DNA of 64,000 nucleotides from Acidobacteriota bacterium (GCA_019244185.1 JAFATB010000002.1:102551-166550); one strand, 5' to 3'. Numbered from the stretch's first letter, positions 8,745-17,718 are shown. Made by a program: numbers and translations. The notes: a model not told the origin generated them from the sequence alone.

Positions 8745-9101
8745 TTACATCTTCTCGACTTCGATCGAGACGATGGCGGAGTTCACAACGAAGATCCGGT
8801 CGTTTTTGCTCCGGTCCTCGGGATAGAGGAAAAAGCCGTTGCGTTCCGGGTTGTACTGCGCGGTGCCCCGGATGATCTCGCCATCGTTGAACTCGATGGC
8901 AATCTGCATGCCGCTGGCGGCCTCGGCTTCCCCGTCGCCGGCGCGCGGAAAGAACACCGCCTTCAGCTGCGTGAACGGCACCTCGGCCGTTCCGCCGTCG
9001 TCGTAGTGCGCGAGCAGCACTTCGGTCGACGGATCGATCGGCGCCAGCGTCGCGCGTTCCGTGCGGCCGTCGCGGTAGCGAAGAACGACTTTGTCATCCA
9101 T
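8745..9101 (-). CDS. DUF6982-like small beta protein
   Basis: 118 residues, all-beta in appearance, no signal peptide. The pattern IEFNDGEIIRG followed by GFFLYPEDRSKNDRIFVV recalls a small family common in Acidobacteriota (DUF6982 from memory; not verified). Function unknown; some PilZ-like regulators carry similar patches. ATG 9101 lies 2 nt after the kdsD stop. A longer in-frame start at 9125 would overlap kdsD and is less likely. Confidence 0.65.
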   Translation of the reverse strand: MDDKVVLRYRDGRTERATLAPIDPSTEVLLAHYDDGGTAEVPFTQLKAVFFPRAGDGEAEAASGMQIAIEFNDGEIIRGTAQYNPERNGFFLYPEDRSKNDRIFVVNSAIVSIEVEKM

Positions 9102-9103
9102 TT

Positions 9104-10081
9104 TCAGAAGAGCTCGAGACCCCACAAGTCGTGGATGTGAATGATACCTTCGACGCGCCGCGCCTCATCCACGATGAAGAGCGAGGTGATCTTCCGCTGT
9201 TCCATCACCTGAAGCGCGGCCGATGCCAGCTCGCCCGCCGCGATCGTCAGCGGATCGTGCTTGAGCGAGTCGCCCGCCGTGCGGCGCAGCACCTCTTCGT
9301 CCTCCTGCAACAATCGCCGCAGGTCGCCGTCGGAGATCACGCCTTCGAGCGCGCCGTGCTCATCGACCACCGCGGTGATGCCGAAGCCCTTCTTCGACAT
9401 CTCGTAGATGACGTCATGCATGCTCGCGTTCGCGCGCACGACCGGCACGTCGTCGCCGCGATGCATGAGGTCCTGCACGCGCAGGAAGCGCTTTCCGAGC
9501 TTGCCGCCCGGATGCAGGAACGCGAAGTCTTCTTCGCGGAAGCCGCGCCGCAGCAGCAGCGCCATCGCCAGCGCGTCCCCGAGGGCGAGCGTCGCCGTCG
9601 TCGACGCGGTCGGCGCGAGCCCGAGCGGACACGCTTCCTGTGAGATCGCGGCGGACAGATGATGATCGGCGCCGCGCGCGAGCGTCGACTGCGGATTGCC
9701 GGTGATCGCGATCATCGGCGCGCCGACGCGCTTGATGCTCGGCAGCACGCGAATGAGCTCCTCGGTTTCGCCGGAGTTCGAGATCGCGAGCACGACGTCG
9801 CCGCGCACGAGCATGCCGAGGTCGCCGTGAATGGCTTCCGTTGGATGCATGAAGAACGACGGCGTGCCGGTGGACGCGAGCGTCGCGCTGACCTTCTTGC
9901 AGATGATGCCCGACTTGCCGACGCCCATCGTCACGACGCGGCCCGTGCACGTGGCGACGCGCTCGACCGCGTCGATGAACGCCTGGTCGAGATGCTCGAT
10001 GATGCCGAGGATCGCCGCGGCTTCGACTTCGAGCACGCGCCGCGCTTCGACGATCGCGGGATGCGACGCAAGCTCCGTCAC
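9104..10081 (-). CDS. kdsD: D-arabinose 5-phosphate isomerase
   Basis: 325 residues. Interconverts ribulose 5-phosphate and arabinose 5-phosphate, the first step to the LPS sugar Kdo. The N-terminal SIS domain is clear (MGVGKSGIICKKVSATLASTG, then NSGETEELIRVLP), followed by two CBS domains (about 205-320; GVISDGDLRRLL). GTG 10081 overlaps the panE stop (GTGA), so translation is coupled. The Kdo link fits with the LPS-export genes in this window. A long upstream extension of the same frame overlaps panE and is a shadow. Confidence 0.94.
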   Translation of the reverse strand: MTELASHPAIVEARRVLEVEAAAILGIIEHLDQAFIDAVERVATCTGRVVTMGVGKSGIICKKVSATLASTGTPSFFMHPTEAIHGDLGMLVRGDVVLAISNSGETEELIRVLPSIKRVGAPMIAITGNPQSTLARGADHHLSAAISQEACPLGLAPTASTTATLALGDALAMALLLRRGFREEDFAFLHPGGKLGKRFLRVQDLMHRGDDVPVVRANASMHDVIYEMSKKGFGITAVVDEHGALEGVISDGDLRRLLQEDEEVLRRTAGDSLKHDPLTIAAGELASAALQVMEQRKITSLFIVDEARRVEGIIHIHDLWGLELF

Positions 10082-11004
10082 GCCTGCCTCGCCTTCATCT
10101 CCTGCGGCACGAGAGACTGATAGATGAAGTTCGTCGCCGGCGTGGCCACGCCGCGTTCGACGCCGAGGCGCACGATCGCGCCGAGCTGCGCCTCGAGCTC
10201 GGACGGCCGGCCGGCGAGGACGTCGCGCTGCAACGACGAGGTCGACTCCGGCGGCATCGCGTCGCACGTTGCCCAGATGCGCGCGACGGCGTCGGAGCCG
10301 AGGTCGACGCCGTGCGCCGCGGCGAGCGCCACGACTTCCTCGAGCGACGCGGTGACGATGTCGCGGATGCCCGGCACGATCCGCCACTGGCCAATCGGCA
10401 CGCGCGTGAGCGCGCCGATGCCGCTCATCGGCGCGATGAAGAGGAACTTCGTCCACATCGCCTGATGAATGTCCGGCGGGATCTCCGCCTTGACGCCGGC
10501 GCGCACGAACGCTTCGAGCAGGCGATCGGCGCGCGCGCTGCGCGCGTTGTCGAGCTCTCCGAACATCACCGTCGGCTCGTACGCGATGTGGCGGATGTGC
10601 CCCGGCTCGACGATGAAGCTGACGATCGCGCAGAGGCCGCCGAGCACGTGCTCGCGGCCGACGACGTTCGCGAGCACGGTGGGGGAGTCGATGCCGTTCT
10701 CCAGCGGGACGACGGCCGTGTCCTCGCCGATGAGCGGCGCGAGCTGCGCCGCGGCCTCGGGGATCTGCCACGCTTTCACGGTGACGAGCACCGCGTCGAC
10801 GGGACCGACGCTCGCGGCGTCGTCCGTGGCGTTGACATGGTCGAGCGTGAAATCGCCGGCGATGCTGTCGACGCGCAGGCCGCGCGTGCGCAGCGCGTCG
10901 AGCATGGCGCCGCGAGCGATGAACGTGGTGTCGACGCCCGCGTGCGCGAGCCGTCCGCCGAAGTAACCGCCAACGCCGCCGCAGCCGAGGACCGCGATCT
11001 TCAT
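10078..11004 (-). CDS. panE: 2-dehydropantoate 2-reductase
   Basis: 308 residues. NADPH-dependent reduction of ketopantoate to pantoate in pantothenate/CoA synthesis. The Rossmann motif GCGGVGGYFGG is at residues 8-18, the catalytic-lysine region is VLVTVKAWQ (about 68-76), and the C-terminal helical domain holds ENGID and MWTKFLFIAPMS. It begins 27 nt after the DinB-family gene. A weak TAGAAA sits 7 nt before ATG 11004, which is not counted as a leaderless promoter because the final T is missing. Confidence 0.9.
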   Translation of the reverse strand: MKIAVLGCGGVGGYFGGRLAHAGVDTTFIARGAMLDALRTRGLRVDSIAGDFTLDHVNATDDAASVGPVDAVLVTVKAWQIPEAAAQLAPLIGEDTAVVPLENGIDSPTVLANVVGREHVLGGLCAIVSFIVEPGHIRHIAYEPTVMFGELDNARSARADRLLEAFVRAGVKAEIPPDIHQAMWTKFLFIAPMSGIGALTRVPIGQWRIVPGIRDIVTASLEEVVALAAAHGVDLGSDAVARIWATCDAMPPESTSSLQRDVLAGRPSELEAQLGAIVRLGVERGVATPATNFIYQSLVPQEMKARQA

Positions 11005-11031
11005 GCGGCGTTTTCTATCACGGTTTGCTTT

Positions 11032-11550
11032 TCACGGTTTCCACGCGCCGCCGTGGCGATGCGCCTTCATCCACACCTCGTGCACGCCGCCCGCGTCGAG
11101 CATCTTCGCGATCCAGACGATCTGGCCGACGTGCGTCGAGAGATGCGAGAGCACGTTGACGACGTCCTCGATCACGAGGTCGTGCATCGCCGGCTCGGGC
11201 GACGGCTCGCTGAGCCGCGCGGGCGTCAGCGCGTCGAACGTGCGCACCGCGCTCGCGACCATCTCGTCGAACATCGCCAGCACGTCCTTCTTCGGCAGCG
11301 CGCGCCGCTCGGCGAATTCCGCGGCGCGGTCGCGCGTGAACGGGAAGCCGCCGATGTTGCGATTGAGGTAGAGATTGAGCGAGCCGGTGAGATGCAGCAG
11401 GAGGTTGCCGATCGAGTTCGAAGACTCGTTCGGCCTCCACCAGAGCTGTTCGTCCGTGAGTCCGGCGACGGCGGCGTGGATCTGTTCCGGGAAGACGCGG
11501 GTCACGCGCGTCCGGAGCGCATCGATGAGCGTTTGCAGAGTGTCGGTCAT
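11032..11550 (-). CDS. DinB-family (DUF1572-like) putative metal-dependent protein
   Basis: 172 residues forming a four-helix DinB-type bundle. The metal-ligand histidines appear in NLLLHLTGSL (about residues 50-59) and LSHLSTHVGQIVWIAK (about 135-150). Related proteins include bacillithiol/mycothiol-dependent transferases and damage-induced proteins; the substrate here is unknown. An AGAGG sequence lies upstream of ATG 11550. The gene shares a divergent promoter region with pckA. Confidence 0.8.
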   Translation of the reverse strand: MTDTLQTLIDALRTRVTRVFPEQIHAAVAGLTDEQLWWRPNESSNSIGNLLLHLTGSLNLYLNRNIGGFPFTRDRAAEFAERRALPKKDVLAMFDEMVASAVRTFDALTPARLSEPSPEPAMHDLVIEDVVNVLSHLSTHVGQIVWIAKMLDAGGVHEVWMKAHRHGGAWKP

Positions 11551-11572
11551 ATGGCGTGCCTCTATTTTGCGG

Positions 11573-11578
11573 TAGAAT
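11573..11578 (+). promoter_or_regulatory. Candidate -10 box (TAGAAT) of pckA
   Basis: TAGAAT lies 76 nt upstream of the pckA ATG, in the gap divergent to the DinB gene. A start near 11585 would give a leader of about 70 nt ending in AAAGGA. No clear -35 was found. Confidence 0.4.
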
Positions 11579-11654
11579 CGCGCCCTCCCGGCAACACGGC
11601 GCGATCCTTGCGTCGGATTCGACTCACTTCAACGCCAACGTCAAAAGGACCTAC

Positions 11655-13265
11655 ATGAGCGAAATCGTATCCGCCACGAACACGGCTCCTGTCCGGCCCG
11701 CGGCCCATAAAACCGCATCCCGCCACGAGAAAACGCTGCCCGTCCATCCGAAGTCCGTCGTCTGGAATCCAACGCCCGAACAGCTGCGCGCGTTTGCGGC
11801 GGAGATGCCGAACGCCCGCGAGACGGAATTCGGGAACCTCAACGTCGCCACGCGCGTCGTGTCGCGTTCGAAGCTCTCAACCTTCATCGCCACCGACACG
11901 CCCGAACAGCACTCCGATCAGACGATCTCGCGCGAAGAGTACGCGCGCGTCGCCAAGCTGCAGGACGACTACATCGCCACGCGCGACATGCTCGTCATCG
12001 AAGGCTACATCGGCAACGACCCGGAGTTCCGCGTCCCGGCGCGCCTCATCATCGAGAAGTCGAACGCGAACATCGCCGCGATGCAGCACATCCTCTACTA
12101 CCCGGCCACGCCCGCGGAGATCGCGGAATTCGAGCCGGCGCTGACCGTCATCTACACGCCGAACCTGAAGGCGGACGGCTATCCCGACGAACGCCTCATC
12201 GCGGTCGACCTCGAGCACTACACGACGCGCGTCTTCAACTCGGATTACTTCGGCGAGTCGAAGAAGGGCGGTCTGCGCATGTGGAACAAGCTGGTGTACG
12301 AGCGCGGCGGTCTCGCGCTGCACGCCGGCTGCAAAGTGATTCCCGTCGACGGCCAGCAGCGCGTCGGCCTGATCGTCGGCCTCTCCGGCACCGGCAAAAC
12401 GACGACCACGTTCACGAAGCAGAACAACTCGCAGCCGGTGCAGGACGACTTCTGCGCGCTCATGCCCGGCGGCAAGATCTACGCGACCGAGAACGGCTGC
12501 TTCGCGAAGACGTTCGGCCTCAACCCGAACGACGAGCCGACGATCTATCACGCCTGCGCGTCGACGCACGCGTATCTCGAGAACGTCTCGCAGAATGAAG
12601 AAGGCAAGATCGACTACTTCGACACGTCGTACACGCCGAACGGCCGCGCCGTCATCCGCATGGACGACATCGCTGGCGCCGCCGACGCGCGCGAGGTGAA
12701 CAACGTCGACTTCCTGTTGATCCTCAACCGCAACGAGAACATCATCCCGGCCGTTGCGAAGCTCGAAGGTCCACTCGCCGCCGCCTACTTCATGCTCGGC
12801 GAAACGAAAGGCACCTCCGCCGGCGGCGCCGCCGAAGCCGGCAAGTCGCTGCGCGTCCCCGGCACGAACCCGTTCTTCCCGCTGCTGCATGCGTATCAAG
12901 GCAATCGCATGAATCAGCTGATGAAGGACAGCCCGATGGAGGTCTACCTCATGAACACGGGCGCCATCGGCGGCGACGGCAAGCAGGAAGGCTCGAAGAA
13001 GGTGAAGATCCAGCACTCGTCGGCCGTCGTGAAAGCGATCGCCGAGGGGACGATCAAGTGGGAACAGGACCCCGACTTCGGCTACCTCGTCGCCACCGAA
13101 GTCCCCGGCATCGACGACCCCGACTACCTCCAGCCGAAGAAGATGTACGAGCGGCAGGGAAGACTCGACGAGTACAACGCCCTCGTCGAGAAGTACAACA
13201 AGGACCGCCGCGACTACCTCCGCAAGTGGAAGGGCCTCGACGAAGAGATCGTGAACGCGATCTGA
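11655..13265 (+). CDS. pckA: Phosphoenolpyruvate carboxykinase (ATP)
   Basis: 536 residues. Converts oxaloacetate + ATP to PEP + CO2 + ADP for gluconeogenesis; the PEP could also feed the PtsI encoded at 23-25 kb. The ATP-type enzyme is shown by the P-loop GLSGTGKTTTTF (about 240-251), upstream HAGCKVIPVDGQ and downstream LGETKGTSAGG. ATG 11655 is preceded by AAAAGGA. The ~45-residue N-terminal tail before PKSVVWNP is longer than in E. coli PckA and looks disordered. An in-frame ATG at 11556 overlaps the divergent gene and is rejected. Confidence 0.95.
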   Translation: MSEIVSATNTAPVRPAAHKTASRHEKTLPVHPKSVVWNPTPEQLRAFAAEMPNARETEFGNLNVATRVVSRSKLSTFIATDTPEQHSDQTISREEYARVAKLQDDYIATRDMLVIEGYIGNDPEFRVPARLIIEKSNANIAAMQHILYYPATPAEIAEFEPALTVIYTPNLKADGYPDERLIAVDLEHYTTRVFNSDYFGESKKGGLRMWNKLVYERGGLALHAGCKVIPVDGQQRVGLIVGLSGTGKTTTTFTKQNNSQPVQDDFCALMPGGKIYATENGCFAKTFGLNPNDEPTIYHACASTHAYLENVSQNEEGKIDYFDTSYTPNGRAVIRMDDIAGAADAREVNNVDFLLILNRNENIIPAVAKLEGPLAAAYFMLGETKGTSAGGAAEAGKSLRVPGTNPFFPLLHAYQGNRMNQLMKDSPMEVYLMNTGAIGGDGKQEGSKKVKIQHSSAVVKAIAEGTIKWEQDPDFGYLVATEVPGIDDPDYLQPKKMYERQGRLDEYNALVEKYNKDRRDYLRKWKGLDEEIVNAI

Positions 13266-13288
13266 CGTTTGCGCTACGAATGAGACGA

Positions 13289-13318
13289 GCGAACGGCGGC
13301 CGCGAGGCCGCCCTTCGC
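13289..13318. terminator. GC-rich hairpin between convergent pckA and parE
   Basis: GCGAA-c-GGCGGCC, loop GCGA, GGCCGCC-c-TTCGC: a 7-bp stem plus a 5-bp outer stem separated by a C/C mismatch. It stands 23 nt after pckA and 3 nt from the end of the toxin gene. There is no T-tract on either strand, so it may serve both directions as a T-less terminator. Confidence 0.5.
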
Positions 13319-13321
13319 GGT

Positions 13322-13627
13322 TCAGGTGAGTTGTTGGAGACGATCGCGCCAGTACGCGGGACGTCTTCGGTGATGGGCTACCGCCACGATCACGACTTCG
13401 TCCGCATCTGCCACGTAGATGACGTTGTACCGGAACGTCCGCAGCCCGAACTTCCGCACGCGGCCGCCGATTACTGGTCCCGCCAGCGGCCGTCTCGCGA
13501 TGAACTGCACGGCGTCGAGTAATGCGGCTTCGAAGCGCTCGCCGAGTCCTGCCCGCTGGCCGTCGAAGTACGCAATCGCCTCATCGACTTCCGCCTCGGC
13601 GACCCTGAGAAAGCGAACGTCGATCAC
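13322..13627 (-). CDS. ParE/RelE-superfamily toxin
   Basis: 101 residues. The N-terminal VRFLRVAEAEVDEAIAYFD helix pattern, the RRPLAGPVIG turn, and FGLRTFRYNVIYVADADEVVIVAVAHHRRRPAYW are typical of ParE-type toxins (gyrase poison) or RelE-like nucleases; the closing His-Arg-Arg-x-Pro-x-Tyr-Trp is the usual ParE signature. It overlaps the antitoxin stop by GTGA and would be the second gene of a type II toxin-antitoxin operon. Which target it hits cannot be told from sequence alone. Confidence 0.85.
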   Translation of the reverse strand: MIDVRFLRVAEAEVDEAIAYFDGQRAGLGERFEAALLDAVQFIARRPLAGPVIGGRVRKFGLRTFRYNVIYVADADEVVIVAVAHHRRRPAYWRDRLQQLT

Positions 13628-13854
13628 TTACGTCGCGCACGCAGCCGCGCGAACACTTCCTCGGCCGGAACGGCGTCCGCTCGACCCTCTTTGTACGCGC
13701 GGTACCGCCGCTCCGCTTCTTGCGCCCAGAGCTGGTCATTCTCTTCTTCGGAGATCTCTTCGAGGCTGTCGAGCAGTTGGCTCGCGAGGTCCGCACGCGC
13801 CGCGATCGGGAGCTCCAGCGCTTCCGCAGCGATATCTTTCAGCGGCCTGCTCAT
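13624..13854 (-). CDS. Antitoxin of the addiction-module (TIGR02574-like) family
   Basis: 76 residues. The N-terminal KDIAAEALELPIAARADLAS helix, LLDSLEE, and WAQEAERRYRAYKEGR match the putative addiction module component family that pairs with ParE-type toxins. It precedes and overlaps the toxin, the usual order. It likely binds its own promoter, which overlaps the 3' end of lptFG. TACAAT is 7 nt upstream of ATG 13854 without a Shine-Dalgarno, so the mRNA is probably leaderless. Confidence 0.85.
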   Translation of the reverse strand: MSRPLKDIAAEALELPIAARADLASQLLDSLEEISEEENDQLWAQEAERRYRAYKEGRADAVPAEEVFARLRARRK

Positions 13855-13861
13855 GACGTCG

Positions 13862-13867
13862 ATTGTA
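13862..13867 (-). promoter_or_regulatory. -10 box (TACAAT) of leaderless toxin-antitoxin operon
   Basis: TACAAT on the minus strand, 7 nt before the antitoxin ATG and 5 nt downstream of the lptFG stop codon. It gives the TA pair its own promoter separate from lptFG. Confidence 0.55.
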
Positions 13868-13872
13868 GCGGT

Positions 13873-16314
13873 TCAGGTCTCCACGTCGAGGAACAGATAG
13901 ATCGCCGACAACGCGAACAGGATGTTCGCACTCCACGCGGACAGCAGCGGCGGCAGGTTGCCGACTTCGCCGAACTTCGTGAAGACGGCGTAGATCATCC
14001 AGTAGACGATGCCGACCACGAGCGCGATGCCGATGCCGTACAGCGCGCCGCGTTTGCCCATGCGGAACGCGAACGGCAGCGCGATCAGCGACATGACCAG
14101 GCTGATCACCGGCCACGAGGCCTTCGAGTACAGCTTCACCGACAGCTCGTCCGCGCCGTAGCCCGAGCTGCGCACGCTCTGGATGTAGCGCCGCAGCTGC
14201 GCGTACGTCATCTGATCCGGCGGCTTCACCTCGGTCGCGAAATCCTCCGGGCGCTCGGGATAGAACAGCGCCAGCGGCTGCGTGATCCGCGTGAACGTCG
14301 AGCGGCCATCGTCGCCGAACGAGCGCATCCAGCCGTCCTCGAACGCCCACGCCTGGCCGTTCCACCGCGCGTGATTCGCGTAGACGCGCCGCGTCAGCCG
14401 GAACTCGGTCGGATGAAACTCGAAGACCTGTACCTGCGTCAGCTGCTTCGCGTTCTTGTCGTACGTGAGGAAGTTGATGAGGTATCGGCCCTTGCCGCGA
14501 TACCAGAGCTTCTGTTGCGCGGCCGACGTCACCGGCGGCTTGCCTTGGATCGTGCGCTTCAGTTCATCGACGCGCTGGTTCGAGTACGGAAGGATGAAGT
14601 CGAGGATGAAGTACGCGAGCACGCTGATGATCGCGGCGACGCAGACGATCGGCACCGCGATGCGATACAGCGACACACCGTTCGACTTGATGGCCGTGAC
14701 CTCGTTGTTCTTCGACAGCACGCCGAACGTCACCAGCGTTGCCACCAGGACCGAGATCGGCAGCGTCCAGTTCAGCACCTGGAAGATCTGGAAGCGGTAG
14801 TACGTGAGCAGCACGTCGAAGCCGATGTTGTTCTCGCGCACTTCCTTCGCGATCTCGGTGTAGTCGACGATGATGAACAGCGCGACCACCGAGATCAGCA
14901 CCATCGCCAGGATCTTGAGGAACTCGCGCAGGATGTAGCGGTCGAGGATGTTCGGGAACGTGATGTCGAGCCGGTTGAGCACCGGCTCATCCTCGACCTG
15001 CGCGCCGCTCGAGACCGCGACGGCAGGCGAGCGCCGCGCGCGTTTCGCCGACAACGCCCCGGCAATCCTCCGCACGATGCCGCCCTCGGGACGGCTGGAG
15101 AGCACATCGCGGTTCGCGCGGCTGAGCAGGTAGAACCCGAGAATCAGCAGCAGGACGTTCGCCGCCCACATCCCGACCGCCGGCGAGACTTTGCCCGTCG
15201 CGGCGAGATGCTCGCCGTTGTTGATCATCACGTAGTAGAAAAGGATGATCGCGATACTTAAAGAAAATCCTGAGCTTTTGCCGCCGCGGCGGTTCGTGAT
15301 GCCGAGCGGCAGGCCGAGGATGCCGAAGGCGATGCAGGCGAACGGAATGGCGAACTTCTTGTGGATCTCGACGCGCGCGAGATTGCGCGTCATGCGGTCT
15401 TCTTCCTGCGTGCTGCGGCGGAGCTTCTGTTCCTCGTTGAGCAGCTCGCGCAGGTCCATCTCACGGAGAGAACGCGCGAGCTGATTGCCGGTGAACTCGG
15501 TGTTGATCGACGGCAGGCGGATGCGCTGCGAGGCGTTGCGGGTGAAGTCGTAGCGGTCGGGCCGGCGCGGATCCCAGATGTGCGTCTCCGCGCCCTGGAG
15601 GTTCATCCACACTTCCTTCGACGGCTTGAGGATGGAGAGATTGCCGGTCTGGGCGACGATGACACGCTGGCCGCCGCCGGTCTGCACGAGCGCGGACGAG
15701 TCGTCGTCGGTGTGCGGCGCCGTAATGTTGTTCGACATCTGCTGCGGCGTCGTGGCGTCGTGCGATTCGTCGGCGCGGTTGTCGGCGACGAACACACCTT
15801 TCCATTTGCCCGTCGCCGGATCCGTATCGTTCACGTAGATCATGAGGTTTTCGTACTGGTCGTAGAAGATCCGCGGCTGGATCGCTTTCTCGGCCGACGA
15901 GGTCATGAGCTCCGCGCGCAGCGCGACGAACTGCTGATTGCCTTTCGGCATCACGAAATTGATGAGGTAGAGGCTCAGCAGGAAGACGAGCGTGCTGAAG
16001 AGAAAGACCGGGCGGTAGATCGTGCGCGTGGAGATGCCGAGCGCGCGCATGGCCACGATCTCGGAGTCGGACGAGAGCCGGCCGATGGCGATGAGGATGC
16101 CGAAGAGCAGCGACATCGGCACGGTGAGCACGATGATGTGCGGCATCGAATACAGGAGCAGCTTGCCGACGGCAGCGCCGGAGAGCGAGCGCCGGATGAT
16201 CATGCCGGCCATGTCGAAGAGGCGCTGCATGAGGATGATGGAGGTGTAGAACGCGAAGCCGAGAAGTGTCGGCCCGAGCATCTCCTTGAAGATGTAGCGC
16301 GTGAGGATCTTCAT
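13873..16314 (-). CDS. lptFG: LPS export permease, LptF-LptG fusion
   Basis: 813 residues, about twice a normal LptF or LptG. Residues ~1-400 form a complete LptF-like permease (MKILTRYIFKEMLGPTLLGF, YSMPHIIVLTVPMSLLFG, beta-jellyroll, three C-terminal helices with ARVEIHKKFAIPFACIAFG). A ~45-residue linker follows, then a complete LptG-like permease from about 452 (ILDRYILREFLKILAMVLIS, NWTLPISVLVATLVTFGVL, KLYSKASWPVISLVMSLIALPF). The heterodimeric LptB2FG channel would therefore be one polypeptide. The frame is uninterrupted, with no start site forced at the junction. lptB and lptC/A lie at 32-35 kb. Confidence 0.93.
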   Translation of the reverse strand: MKILTRYIFKEMLGPTLLGFAFYTSIILMQRLFDMAGMIIRRSLSGAAVGKLLLYSMPHIIVLTVPMSLLFGILIAIGRLSSDSEIVAMRALGISTRTIYRPVFLFSTLVFLLSLYLINFVMPKGNQQFVALRAELMTSSAEKAIQPRIFYDQYENLMIYVNDTDPATGKWKGVFVADNRADESHDATTPQQMSNNITAPHTDDDSSALVQTGGGQRVIVAQTGNLSILKPSKEVWMNLQGAETHIWDPRRPDRYDFTRNASQRIRLPSINTEFTGNQLARSLREMDLRELLNEEQKLRRSTQEEDRMTRNLARVEIHKKFAIPFACIAFGILGLPLGITNRRGGKSSGFSLSIAIILFYYVMINNGEHLAATGKVSPAVGMWAANVLLLILGFYLLSRANRDVLSSRPEGGIVRRIAGALSAKRARRSPAVAVSSGAQVEDEPVLNRLDITFPNILDRYILREFLKILAMVLISVVALFIIVDYTEIAKEVRENNIGFDVLLTYYRFQIFQVLNWTLPISVLVATLVTFGVLSKNNEVTAIKSNGVSLYRIAVPIVCVAAIISVLAYFILDFILPYSNQRVDELKRTIQGKPPVTSAAQQKLWYRGKGRYLINFLTYDKNAKQLTQVQVFEFHPTEFRLTRRVYANHARWNGQAWAFEDGWMRSFGDDGRSTFTRITQPLALFYPERPEDFATEVKPPDQMTYAQLRRYIQSVRSSGYGADELSVKLYSKASWPVISLVMSLIALPFAFRMGKRGALYGIGIALVVGIVYWMIYAVFTKFGEVGNLPPLLSAWSANILFALSAIYLFLDVET

Positions 16315-16767
16315 GTCGCGGCTGGATCATCGCGGGATTGGTGCCTGGTCGCAAGGGCTGCCGCGGTTTCCCACGGTTTCCGCAGAGTCTCGTAAGATGG
16401 ATTATGTTAAATATCGTGAGGGGTGGCGGTGGGGCGGGCGGCGGCGGATGCGGCGCCCGCTCCTCCGATGACCGACGCCTTGCCGCTTGGAAGATGACTC
16501 GGCCCCGTGTCGCTGCGAGCGCCGGCACGCGTGCGCGCGTGCTGCGCGGCACGGCGCCGACGTGAACATGACCGGCGGCGCGGCCGACGATCGCGCCAAG
16601 AACGGCGTCACACCGCACGATCGCCAGCACGTCCAGCGTCGCGGGTCTTGAGCTTCATCGGACTCGAGCGCATCCGCGCGTGCCATGCGCTCGCGTGCGT
16701 TCGCCGACGCGCCGCTCGCTCGCACACCGCCGCCCGTACGAGTCGCACAACGTGCGCCTCGCGCACC
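16315..16767. other. 453-bp gap, no recognisable gene
   Basis: Lies between lptFG and hom. Short frames exist on both strands but none resembles a known protein. The only AT-rich island (16395-16416; CATAAT on the minus strand at 16406-16401) is a plausible promoter for lptFG, about 90 nt from its start. The rest is GC-rich and may hold decayed coding sequence. Confidence 0.5.
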
Positions 16768-17718
16768 TCACGCCGCCGCGATCTCCAGCACATCCGCCAG
16801 CACGGCCGCGGCGGTCGGCATCGAGCCGGCGCCGCGGCCGCTGAGGCAGATCTCGCCGACGGCGCGGCCGCGGATCACCACCGCGTTCTGTTCGTCGACA
16901 ACGCGTGCGAGCGGATCGTTCGCTGGCAACGCGCGTGTCTCGACCGTCAGCTCGACGCCGCCATGCACCCGTGTTGCCTCGGCGACTTGGCGCAGTACGC
17001 GACCGTTTCTGCGCGCATGCTCGACGTCCGCCACCGTGATGCTCGCGATGCCATCGACGCGCGTACGCCGTGGCGGTGCGTCGAACGCAAGCTCGGCGAG
17101 AATGCGCAGCTTCTGCGCCGCGTCTTCGCCGCTGAGGTCGAGCGACGGATCAGCTTCCGCAAACCCGCGCTCCTGCGCGCACGCGAGCGCCTCCGCCAAG
17201 GACAGTCCGGCTTCCATGCGCGTGAGCACGTAGTTCGACGTCCCGTTGAGGATGCCGCGGATCGACTCGATCGAATCGCCGGCGAGTCCGCGGCGCAATG
17301 CGCCGACGACGGGCACGCCGCCGCAGACGCTCGCCTCGAATCCGATCGCGACGCCGCTGCGCGCCGCCGCCGCGAACAACTCGCCGCCTGCCGTCGCCAG
17401 CAGCGCCTTGTTCGCGGTCACGACATGCCGCCGGCGCGCGAGCGCGCGGCGCACGAACGCGGCGGCCGCGTGCACGCCGCCGACCGTTTCGACGACGACG
17501 TCGCAGGTGTCGTCGTCGATGACGTCCGTGGCCGCCGTCGTGAGGAGCGCGCGATCCGCGATCGCGCGCTCCTTGGCGGCGTCGCGCACGAGAATGCGCG
17601 TGATGGAAAGCTCGACGCCGTGACGCGCGCGAATCCGCGCGCCTTCGCGTTCGACGAGCTGCACGAAGCCGCCGCCGACGGTGCCGCAGCCGAGGAGACC
17701 GATGCGCACGCGTTTCAT
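16768..17718 (-). CDS. hom: Homoserine dehydrogenase, short form without ACT domain
   Basis: 316 residues. Reduces aspartate semialdehyde to homoserine, the branch point to Met and Thr. The Rossmann motif LLGCGTVGGGFVQL starts at residue 8, VVTANKALLA at ~100 and the catalytic-domain signature GILNGTSNYVLTRME at ~155-169. The C-terminal ACT regulatory domain found in many homologues is absent, so threonine feedback may be lacking. ATG 17718 overlaps the metB stop (ATGA), so hom is coupled behind metB. Confidence 0.93.
   Translation of the reverse strand: MKRVRIGLLGCGTVGGGFVQLVEREGARIRARHGVELSITRILVRDAAKERAIADRALLTTAATDVIDDDTCDVVVETVGGVHAAAAFVRRALARRRHVVTANKALLATAGGELFAAAARSGVAIGFEASVCGGVPVVGALRRGLAGDSIESIRGILNGTSNYVLTRMEAGLSLAEALACAQERGFAEADPSLDLSGEDAAQKLRILAELAFDAPPRRTRVDGIASITVADVEHARRNGRVLRQVAEATRVHGGVELTVETRALPANDPLARVVDEQNAVVIRGRAVGEICLSGRGAGSMPTAAAVLADVLEIAAA

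Noticed and set aside
9104..10771. 555-residue frame including kdsD
   Set aside because: Only the last 325 residues are KdsD; the upstream part overlaps panE and has no homology. GTG 10081 with GTGA overlap is the better start.
10990..11004. TAGAAA 7 nt before panE as a leaderless promoter
   Set aside because: Lacks the final T that all thirteen accepted boxes have, and panE could be co-transcribed with the DinB gene 27 nt upstream.
16402..16725. Several 60-107-residue frames in the hom-lptFG gap
   Set aside because: No recognisable domain, Arg/Pro-rich, no ribosome-binding site or promoter placed correctly.
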